A stretch of 36,222 bases of DNA from Chara braunii (Eukaryota; Streptophyta; Charophyceae; Charales; Characeae): the NCBI GenBank assembly GCA_003427395.1, contig BFEA01000046.1, positions 51,066 to 87,287 on the forward strand. The letters are read 5' to 3'. Of the stretch, positions 30,426-36,222 are shown one piece after another (the first letter of the stretch is position 1; each line of letters begins with the position of its first letter). The position numbers and the translations under genes were made by a program. The notes under the pieces were generated by a model that had not been told where the DNA came from, ran no database searches, and worked only from the letters and a program-made list of their open reading frames with translations.

Positions 30426-31376
30426 CTTCAGTTGATACCTCGAGACCTTCCTCCCGAATGTCGCTGCAGTCTTATACAGAGCCAAAAGCTCCCTGGCTTT
30501 CTTCTTATATAGCGTCCTAATCCTCCATGGTTGCCTCAGCATATCCCGCAGCACATTTCTGCGATGCTCAATCGCCGACGACGTCACTCTGATCCGGATT
30601 ATAACAAACTCTCCCCCATCTTCAAATTCTTGCTTACAGTCTTTCAACCACTTATCCTTCCCCCGTACACTAACGATGCTCTCCCCAACCTTGCCCTTCA
30701 CTACCTTCCACCTGTCTATCCACNTTTCACCTCCTGACGNGGACACGTGTANTGGTGCCACCGACCCACGTAAATCCTTCAATAGATCGATGATAGATGA
30801 ACCCTCGTTAAAAGTGATAATCCTTCCAATTCCGGCATCCGTACCCCTCTTCCCTCTCTCCCTCTTCCCTTTTCTTTGTCTCCCCTTCCTCCCCTGGTCA
30901 GATCTATGTTGGGTATTCAGAGCTGGTGAGAACCGCTTAATCAACGACTTCTCCACAACCAACGAGTCNCCAANGCNTGAGACTAGTGGTAATAGCAGAT
31001 AATTCTCGCACCCAAATACCTTCAACCACACGTGCAGCTTAGGCGCGTTCCCAAGCTTCCCGGAACTCGCAAAATTCACGTGCTCATTCCATCGGATAAT
31101 ATACGTCCTCTTGGTGCATCCAATGTAGAAGTATCTGCACCAGGGACTTACTAGCACATACACGCCTTTTTCTCTTGTGGGCAATCCTCCCTTTTCCCCA
31201 TCTATCAACTTCACCCACTTCTTCNCCCAAGGGTAGTAGCCATCAATCACNATCAAAAGAAAACGTCTTAGGATCTCATCCTCAATGCCGACGTCTAACC
31301 CAGCCTTACTTTGACCTCCCCTTCTTCCCTCATCAAACATCAGCCCCCTAAGCTTCTCAAGGTGATCCATGATCAT
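30393..31376 (-). pseudogene. GIY-YIG endonuclease of the Penelope-like element
   Basis: The frame is 327 codons with a few undefined residues from N bases. The nuclease core occupies residues 71-154 (31166-30915): GVY at 71-73, YIG at 84-86 within RYFYIGCTKR, the conserved Arg at 95 (IIRWNEH), the metal-binding Glu at 142 (LVVEKSLIKRFSPALNT) and Asn at 154. All core residues of the GIY-YIG fold are thus present. No CCHH zinc finger is visible; its absence is a reported trait of Chlamys rather than Naiad or canonical Penelope nucleases. A Lys/Arg-rich spacer and an RNA- or DNA-binding-like basic region follow. The ORF ends at TAA 30393-30395, where the CxC frame takes over. Confidence 0.8.
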
Positions 31377-31378
31377 CC

Positions 31379-31639
31379 TTACCTGTCAGACAAATGGGCA
31401 TTGTNGCTGCATTCCCCATACGCCAATCTTGTCCTGCATCTTACTAACTCATTCACCGCCAGGTCTTTCTTCGTCCACTCGACGCCTTCTTCATTGCAAA
31501 TCTTGCGGAGTTCTGGAACCTTCTTCGCAGATAGCTTCTGGTGCAGTTCTAACGCGTATTCCAATACTTCTCCACTAGTCGCCACGCGGTCGCCACCCGA
31601 TCTTCCCTCACCCTCCTCACGGGGGGAGTATGAATGTCA
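31379..31639 (-). pseudogene. SAP-like DNA-binding segment of the Penelope-like element
   Basis: The frame is open from after TGA at 31637-31639 to TAA 31379-31381. ALELHQKLSAKKVPELRKIC followed by NEEGVEWTKKDLAVNELVRC matches the helix-extended loop-helix pattern of SAP domains: Leu at the start, Pro-Glu-Leu-Arg/Lys, then Gly, a Lys-Lys pair and Leu with a final Arg. SAP domains bind AT-rich DNA in nuclear proteins. It lies between the CCHC ORF and the nuclease but in a different frame from both. A CAG-GTAAGG string at its end could be either a splice donor or chance. Assignment is by pattern only. Confidence 0.5.
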
Positions 31640-31682
31640 TTCGGAAGGTCATCCACTAGGATAGGTGAAGCCTTAGTAGATT

Positions 31683-32294
31683 TCATCCTGACATTGGACA
31701 CACGCCTCTCCCCGCTAACCCCTTCCCTTTCCGTCTCTCAATGGCATCTATCAACCTTCCCGCCTCTTCTTTCACCTCCTCACTCTCATCTTCTGATTCA
31801 TCTAGATAGCTCCGGATTTCTCTCAACATCCGAGCTTTGGTATTTGGTGATTTCTTCTTCCCAAATGGTGGAGCATTACTCGCTGAAGGTTTCCCCTGCT
31901 GACTCATCAGACGCAGAAGATTGGCTTCCAGTCTCGCCTCTCTTGCCTCAGCTTCTCTCAATCTATCCGCTTCCCTCCTTTCCTCGTCCTCCCTCCTTCT
32001 CCTCTCCTCCTCCTCCTTCGTTCTCCTCTCCTCTTCAGCCTTTTGCTTCTGAATCTTATTCCGAAAATACGCTTTCATTTCGCTAGTTTCGTCATCTCCT
32101 GCCATCGTAACCGGCGGAACCTGATACTGCTGGGGCGGTCGTCCTCTCCCTGCTGCCCAGCAATTCCTCGCGTAATGTCCCGATTTGCCACATATATAGC
32201 ACACTATCTCNCCCGCCTGGCTACCGTTCTGCGCCACAGGCGGTGGTACTCCGTATCCGGCCACTGGTGAAGCTCCCAACGGCACATTCGCCAT
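31683..32294 (-). CDS. CCHC zinc-knuckle and coiled-coil ORF of the Penelope-like element
   Basis: This runs from ATG at 32294 to TGA 31683-31685, 203 codons with one undefined residue. A CCHC knuckle is at residues 32-45, C-YI-C-GKSG-H-YARN-C. It is followed by a Gln/Pro linker and then an uninterrupted Glu/Arg/Lys-rich segment (about residues 70-140) predicted to form a long coiled coil. The C-terminal third is Ser/Glu-rich. CCHC knuckles bind single-stranded nucleic acid, and with the coiled coil suggest a Gag- or ORF1-like RNA-binding, multimerising protein. It is in the same frame as the next ORF upstream, whose TGA ends three bases before this ATG. Confidence 0.65.
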   Translation of the reverse strand: MANVPLGASPVAGYGVPPPVAQNGSQAXEIVCYICGKSGHYARNCWAAGRGRPPQQYQVPPVTMAGDDETSEMKAYFRNKIQKQKAEEERRTKEEEERRRREDEERREADRLREAEAREARLEANLLRLMSQQGKPSASNAPPFGKKKSPNTKARMLREIRSYLDESEDESEEVKEEAGRLIDAIERRKGKGLAGRGVCPMSG

Positions 32295-32297
32295 TGC

Positions 32298-32552
32298 TCA
32301 CCTCCTTTGATTTCTCCTTTCCAGCCTCCTTTCCAGCCTCCTCCTCCTCCACCGTTGGTTCCTAATCAAGCACCCACTACTATGAACGCGCCCTAATACA
32401 GATTCAATTTCGTAAATCAGTTCTTCCTTAGTACTCTCGTCCCTAAACTGCAACGCTACAAAAATCAACGGGGTTAAGTTTTCTTCAATAATCTTCTGCA
32501 CCTCTAAAAATTGCCGTTCTAGTTCTAGATCGCGAAAACTCCTACTCGACAT
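32298..32552 (-). CDS. Small helical ORF at the start of the Penelope-like element
   Basis: ATG 32552 to TGA 32298-32300, 84 codons. It opens MSSRSFRDLELERQFLEVQK, continues with amphipathic helices, and ends in an Arg-rich run. It is in frame with the downstream CCHC ORF and separated from it only by TGA-GCA. The two may once have been one ORF. The basic end could bind RNA, but this is inference. No family was recognised. Confidence 0.5.
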   Translation of the reverse strand: MSSRSFRDLELERQFLEVQKIIEENLTPLIFVALQFRDESTKEELIYEIESVLGRVHSSGCLIRNQRWRRRRLERRLERRNQRR

Positions 32553-33015
32553 CCCTCCCTTTCCTCGTTATACCACCCACCTGAAAGACACGCACAGTTC
32601 AAAATGCCACCCCGTACTTCCAGCCTTCCAACTACTTCCTCGAATCACCGCAAGGACACATAACATACCGGTTATAACTCCCGGCTCGAGCCAGCGTGCT
32701 CACCGAATATCTTACCATTCCTGCGCATAGATCGTCTCGGGACGATCACGCCCTTAACGCAGTGAGCTCAGGATCGTCTAACCTCCGGTATCATACCTTC
32801 CTCGAGTCATCCGTGTTATTGCCGTAGATTCCGGACTTTCACCCGTTGCGCACGACTCGGTTTCGATACTTCAGCCCTTCAGATCTTCTTGTCTTCAACA
32901 GAGATCTCAGTGCTCCATACACGGTTCCTTCCCCCCCCCCCCCCTCCTCCTCCTCCTCCTCCTTCACCGTAGCCACCGAGCTAATGTCCGAACACGCCGG
33001 TTACCACGCTAATAG
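32553..33015 (-). other. Untranslated stretch between pseudo-LTR and first ORF of the Penelope-like element
   Basis: No convincing ORF. It contains a C12 run (32933-32944) followed by CTCC repeats and a local inverted element (GATCGTCTCGGGACGATC at 32728-32745). The latter is an almost perfect hairpin that could structure the element's leader. Confidence 0.5.
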
Positions 33016-34032
33016 AGAATCACAGAAGGCGGTCCATACGGAGAAGAAAAAGAAGAATCAGAAGAAGAAAGACGAAGACGAAGATGAAGTCGAAGAAGAA
33101 ATAAAAGGAGGAAAACAGCCCGATATCTCACACGCAATAAAAAGTTTGTACTCATTCCCACGAAAAATCACCATGAAGCATAGTACGCGTTGCCCCGACG
33201 AGTTTCGCTGCCAAAGTACACGGCAGACTCTTCAGGGGGCTTCCCAGAGAGTACAATCTCGTACTAGTGTGTATACATACGTGCTCCTCCTCCTTTATAT
33301 AGTTCTTGCAGACTGCCCTGTACGTGTCTTCACTATCCTATCCCCACCTTCCCCATGTCCGTCACTTCACTCTTTACTACGTACAGATCACGATCCCTTC
33401 CCCTTACTCCCATTGGCCGGTATGTGCTCCCGCGCCCTGCAACCCAGACCCTCCCCGCTCCCCCTTTCTGCCTCCTGTCGCTTCCATCTTCCTTTCCGGC
33501 GCCAACCTCTTCCTTCCTCATTCCCGGTCTACGTTCTCTTTCCAAATCCGGCTACCCTCAAAGCGCCTGCTATGGCGGAGGCGCCTTCAGGACTGGAAAA
33601 CCCAGCGCCACATACTATGGTTACTTGCACTTCCTTCGGTACGCTACTGGTTCGAGATCGATTACGACATATACAGGGTCTGAGAAACCCAGCGCCGATT
33701 TTCAAAACTGTTCGCGGTCTTCCGGCCACCTTGGGACATCCTAATAGTGTACAGCTCCTTAAAGGAAACAGCGCAAAAATGAGAAAACGAAAAGAAAAGA
33801 AAAGCCCATTGAAAAAAAAAAAAAAAAAAGAACCGAAAAACGAAGTACAATGCACGAGAGAAAAAAACAAGCTAAAACTTTCAACTACTCGGCGGGCTGA
33901 CCCCACCCCTTCTCGGTTCGGCTGCTTGTCGACAAAACTCCCCTTACGAGCCCGCTTGTTAACCCTCAAGGGACAAAAACTGATACACAGCCCATGTTCT
34001 GCCATGCATACTGCCACACCCTACTCCACACC
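33016..34032 (-). repeat. Upstream pseudo-LTR of the Penelope-like element (right copy)
   Basis: About 1,017 bases, a direct repeat of 27667-28681. It carries a decayed copy of the RT C-terminal codons in the segment equivalent to 28534-28681. In Penelope-like elements the upstream pseudo-LTR is thought to arise from tandem insertion, which fits the same orientation of both copies. Confidence 0.9.
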
Positions 34033-34124
34033 ATCAGTGAAAGGGCAAATATCTTACGACTCCAGGGTACAGTCTGGAGAGCTCATCTCTCCAGAGACTC
34101 CCGGAGAACTTAGCAAATTTAGCT

Positions 34125-34126
<2 letters not shown>
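34033..34126. other. Short segment between pseudo-LTR and GA tract, with a hairpin
   Basis: Not present beside the left copy. It contains CTGGAGAG (34074-34081), a five-base loop, and CTCTCCAG (34087-34094), a perfect 8-bp inverted repeat. It may be additional 5' element sequence or target DNA. Confidence 0.5.

Positions 34127-34173
<47 letters not shown>
34127..34173. repeat. (GA)n microsatellite adjoining the Penelope-like element
   Basis: About 23 GA dinucleotides. It is the probable insertion target, as microsatellite bias is described for N-terminal EN+ Penelope-like elements. Confidence 0.95.
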
Positions 34174-34175
<2 letters not shown>

Positions 34176-34191
34176 AGATCGAGATCGAGAT
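34174..34191. repeat. Right copy of the candidate target duplication
   Basis: TTAGATCGAGATCGAGAT, 17 of 18 positions matching 27550-27567, directly after the GA tract. If real, the insertion includes the flanking A/G-rich and GA segments. Confidence 0.35.
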
Positions 34192-34565
34192 CGAGAGACA
34201 GAAAAATAAAATGAGTGAGAGGGATAGCGAGAGTTTGATCTGAGACAGGCAGACAAGAAGACAGAGAGAGAGGCTTTGCAGAACTTACCAAAGAGTTTAT
34301 GAAGAAAGCGGAAGCTTTAGTCTTTTGAATGGTCGCCGATCTTTAATCTTTTGAAAATTGTTGTTGCTTTTTTTCTCGTGGTCTATTTGGCATATTACAA
34401 GGAGCAAGAAATTGAATCTATCCTTGTTCATTTTCCTGCAATAATTTGTACGGAGAAAAACAGATCATGAGTTAGCTATTTGGTAAAAGACAATTCACAT
34501 TGGCGCATTGCTAACAATAAGCAAAAGTTCGTGATCTGTAAAACACATATCACAACTCACTTTCT

Positions 34566-34609
<44 letters not shown>
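34566..34609. repeat. (CT)n(CA)n compound microsatellite
   Basis: CT run to about 34590 followed directly by a CA run. Confidence 0.95.
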
Positions 34610-34626
34610 TTACACATTGTCTTTCT

Positions 34627-34699
34627 CCCAGTCTGTCAAGAAGTTGGAGGATGGAATAGGAATCCCAGTCTGTCAAGAAGTTTGGGGATGGAATAGAAA
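34627..34699. repeat. 37-bp tandem duplication
   Basis: CCCAGTCTGTCAAGAAGTT followed by GG-GGATGGAATAG at 34627 and 34664, two copies with a few differences. Confidence 0.85.
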
Positions 34700-34916
34700 A
34701 AAGTGAGAATGGGTAGGAGTCTAATTTGCATACCTCGTAATGTGCTTGAACTTGGCGAACCATTTGAACCTTTGCTCACAAATGGACATGTTGGCATCAG
34801 TCAACTCTTTGTATTTTGTAGGATTGACATTGCTTTTGCACCAGTGTCCAATATGGTTCTTCTTGAAGTGGAAACGGTCCACTGTATATGGAACAAGGAA
34901 AAGAAGACACGGATTT

Positions 34917-35002
34917 ATTGTTAGTTAGCTATTTGCCACTAGGTCTGCATGGAACAATTATTGTTAGTTAGCTATTTGCAACTCGGTCTGCATGGAACAA
35001 TA
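34917..35002. repeat. 43-bp tandem duplication
   Basis: ATTGTTAGTTAGCTATTTGC then AC-GGTCTGCATGGAACAA, starting at 34917 and 34960, with two or three substitutions. Confidence 0.85.
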
Positions 35003-35324
35003 TTCCGCTCTGTTTTTGCATTTCGGGTTTTACAAAAAAAAAAAGACTTATAATCGACAAGCACAAAGGAGTCAATTACGAACAAACTAAAGTCACCGCA
35101 GCTACGCCCGCAAAGGCTACCAGAGTGGCCCGAAGTCACTTGCCCGACCGAGGGGAAAAAAAAGTTTGTTTTTTTTTTTTAAGAATTTCGATGTGACCCT
35201 GAGGCAAAAGTTGTTTAGTTTGTTTTTTTTGTGTAGAATAATTTAAGATGGAAAGACAGGCACAACTCAGAAGCCGGCACGAGAAGGCAGATGTTCCAAC
35301 CTGCAGTTGGACAAGAGTCACTAC

Positions 35325-35334
35325 AGGCTACGTG
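35325..35334. repeat. Left target-site duplication of the U6 retropseudogene
   Basis: AGGCTACGTG, identical to 35422-35431. The two copies tightly bracket the U6-like sequence. Confidence 0.7.
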
Positions 35335-35421
35335 AATTCTCGATTTATGTGTGTCATCCTTGTGCAGGGGCCATTTAATCTTCTTTGCATCGTTCAAATT
35401 TTAACGAATGTTCCGAAGGAC
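35335..35421 (-). pseudogene. U6 spliceosomal snRNA retropseudogene
   Basis: The minus strand from 35421 reads GTCCTTCGGAACATTCGTTA, then AAATTTGAACGATGCAAAGA, AGATTAAATGGCCCC, TGCACAAGGATGACACACAT and AAATCGAGAA. This follows U6 snRNA from its 5' TTCG stem-loop to the AAATCGAGAA region over about 85 positions. The catalytic ACAGAGA box is GCAAAGA. The AGCATGGCCCC block has lost two bases. The sequence stops before the final ATGGTCCAAATTTT part. Functional U6 needs the ACAGAGA box to pair with the 5' splice site, so this copy cannot act in splicing. There is no recognisable snRNA promoter upstream. A 10-bp direct repeat on both sides indicates insertion by reverse transcription. Confidence 0.85.
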
Positions 35422-35431
35422 AGGCTACGTG
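35422..35431. repeat. Right target-site duplication of the U6 retropseudogene
   Basis: AGGCTACGTG, the second copy, starting at the base after the U6 5' end. The shared string extends to 12 bases if the C and A at the U6 end are counted. Confidence 0.7.
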
Positions 35432-35440
35432 CAAAGGCAC

Positions 35441-35498
35441 TGTAAAATCACGTTCTGTATAGCGGTTGTTGTAAAGTCACGTTCTGTATAGCGGTTGT
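35441..35498. repeat. 29-bp tandem duplication
   Basis: TGTAAA-TCACGTTCTGTATAGCGGTTGT at 35441-35469 and 35470-35498, with a single A/G difference. Confidence 0.9.
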
Positions 35499-36153
35499 CC
35501 TCATCGTTTATCCCTTTCTTGCTCCCACGATAAATACAACAGATTTAGACAGTTCTAGACCTGAGAGGAAAGCTAAATGCTTCGCAAGCTGATAGTCAAT
35601 CCTCCACAATGCTGGAGCAATCAATGTTGTTAAGAGGCGGCAGGAAGCGTAAGGGTGTTCTTATTTCAATTCTGACTTGCCGGTGGAATAGGAACTGGAC
35701 TGATGCTCCCCAGAATAGATATGGAGCGAGGCCCATAAGGACCTGTGTTTTTCAAAGGTGAAAAAAAAATTACAGCTTCTACTTGCAGGTTTCGTTGAAA
35801 GCTCCAGTGGACCAGCAGGAATACAAAGAAATAAAATCAACTACTGCACAAACATCAGAGGAGTGATTCCCTCATAAATGGTGAAAAGAAGAAGGTTAAC
35901 TCTGAGCCAACAAAAATATGATGTCATTGATATTCCCTTCTCTCTCTCTTTCTCTCCCTATCTCTTTCTCTCACATATACACACACACTCTCTTAGGGCC
36001 GAGTGTGAACAGAACTCTCTATCTCTTCAGGGTTGTACCTCTGATAGAGGGATGAGAAAGGGAGGGAGGGAGAGAGGGTGCAGAAAACGAACAGTCCTTC
36101 AGAGCTTCTGTTGAATAAGGAATGATCTAAGACGATTGACATGACCGCTACAC

Positions 36154-36154
<1 letters not shown>
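35499..36154. other. Intergenic region without recognised genes
   Basis: Short open frames only. A (CT/CA)-rich patch lies at 35940-35993 and a (GGGA)n-like patch at 36055-36078. Confidence 0.5.

Positions 36155-36222
<68 letters not shown>
36155..36222. repeat. (CT)n microsatellite running off the window end
   Basis: Uninterrupted CT dinucleotides for about 68 bases to the last base; the full length is unknown. Confidence 0.97.

Larger units (their letters stand above)
27667..34032 (-). mobile_element. Penelope-like element with N-terminal GIY-YIG nuclease (Chlamys/Naiad-type), full-length but decayed
   Basis: Read on the minus strand, the element has a pseudo-LTR (34032-33016), an untranslated stretch, a short helical ORF, a CCHC/coiled-coil ORF, a SAP-like segment, a GIY-YIG endonuclease, a CxC linker and a reverse transcriptase that ends inside the second pseudo-LTR. 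Nuclease before RT, joined by a CxC linker, is the permuted order described for N-terminal EN+ Penelope-like elements (Naiad in invertebrates; Chlamys in green algae, spike mosses and slime molds). Canonical Penelope elements carry the nuclease after RT. That group also prefers microsatellite targets, and here a (GA)n tract lies at 34127-34173. Frame changes and two in-frame stops show it is inactive. Domain identification is by eye. Confidence 0.85.
34192..35322. other. Intergenic region with microsatellite and short duplications
   Basis: No gene is supported. It contains a (CT)n(CA)n tract at 34566-34609, a 37-bp tandem duplication at 34627-34699 (CCCAGTCTGTCAAGAAGTT), and a 43-bp tandem duplication at 34917-35002 (ATTGTTAGTTAGCTATTTGC). 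T runs occur at 35168-35180 and 35222-35230. Confidence 0.6.

Noticed and set aside
33960-34095. Hammerhead ribozyme in the pseudo-LTR or its flank
   Set aside because: A CTGATGG string is present on the minus strand but CUGAUGA and the GAAA core at proper spacing are not.
32846-34126. 426-codon plus-strand ORF over the right pseudo-LTR
   Set aside because: Antisense to the element, built from A-rich and CTCC-rich low-complexity sequence; the matching region of the left copy breaks this frame.

Overview
The window is eukaryotic, repeat-dense nuclear DNA. It holds long microsatellites, degenerate retroelements, no bacterial-style operons and an assembly gap. Its contents fit a green-lineage genome, probably a streptophyte alga such as a charophyte (Chara is my best guess). 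The main reason is a Penelope-like element with an N-terminal GIY-YIG nuclease, an arrangement known from green algae, spike mosses and protists (the Chlamys/Naiad group). This host assignment is inference. Nearly every coding-like region is a decayed mobile element or an orphan ORF, and no intact conserved host gene could be recognised.

Layout. 1-695: AT-rich DNA with short direct repeats. 696-3603 (-): the C-terminal half of a decayed hAT-type transposase, including its dimerisation domain and a very long low-complexity tail; it ends abruptly at about 3604. 3604-5950: an unrelated segment with an (ATT)n tract, a hairpin, a TATA-like box and a broken ORF, possibly the start of another retroelement. 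5951-8683: nothing recognised. 8684-14086 (+): a striking series of at least seven tandem, mutually similar but diverged and stop-broken ORFs of an unknown protein family, plus a possible second small family. 14223-19957 (+): a degenerate Ty3/gypsy retrotransposon (Gag with CCHC knuckle, protease remnant, RT with YIDD, RNase H, integrase). Its inactivating changes look largely like C-to-T/G-to-A transitions. 19958-22140: its downstream region, with a motif of the form GAGACTGACGGGACGTCTC occurring five times.

22436-24503: several tandem arrays, some with a hairpin in every unit. 25073-26154: a roughly 360-bp tandem repeat carrying an exon-like segment and compound CA/GA microsatellites; a 208-base N gap lies in one unit. 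26249-27488 (-): two open segments that might be exons of an unrecognised host gene. 27667-34032: a nearly complete Penelope-like element on the minus strand. It has two direct pseudo-LTRs of about 1.02 kb and, in transcription order, a small helical ORF, a CCHC/coiled-coil ORF, a SAP-like segment, GIY-YIG endonuclease, CxC linker and reverse transcriptase. It sits beside a (GA)n tract, as this group is known to do. 34033-36222: microsatellites, short tandem duplications and a U6 snRNA retropseudogene flanked by a 10-bp direct repeat.

The strongest leads are the permuted Penelope-like element with its CCHC and SAP-like additions, and the tandem orphan family at 8.7-13.6 kb. All alignments here were made by eye; no database was searched.
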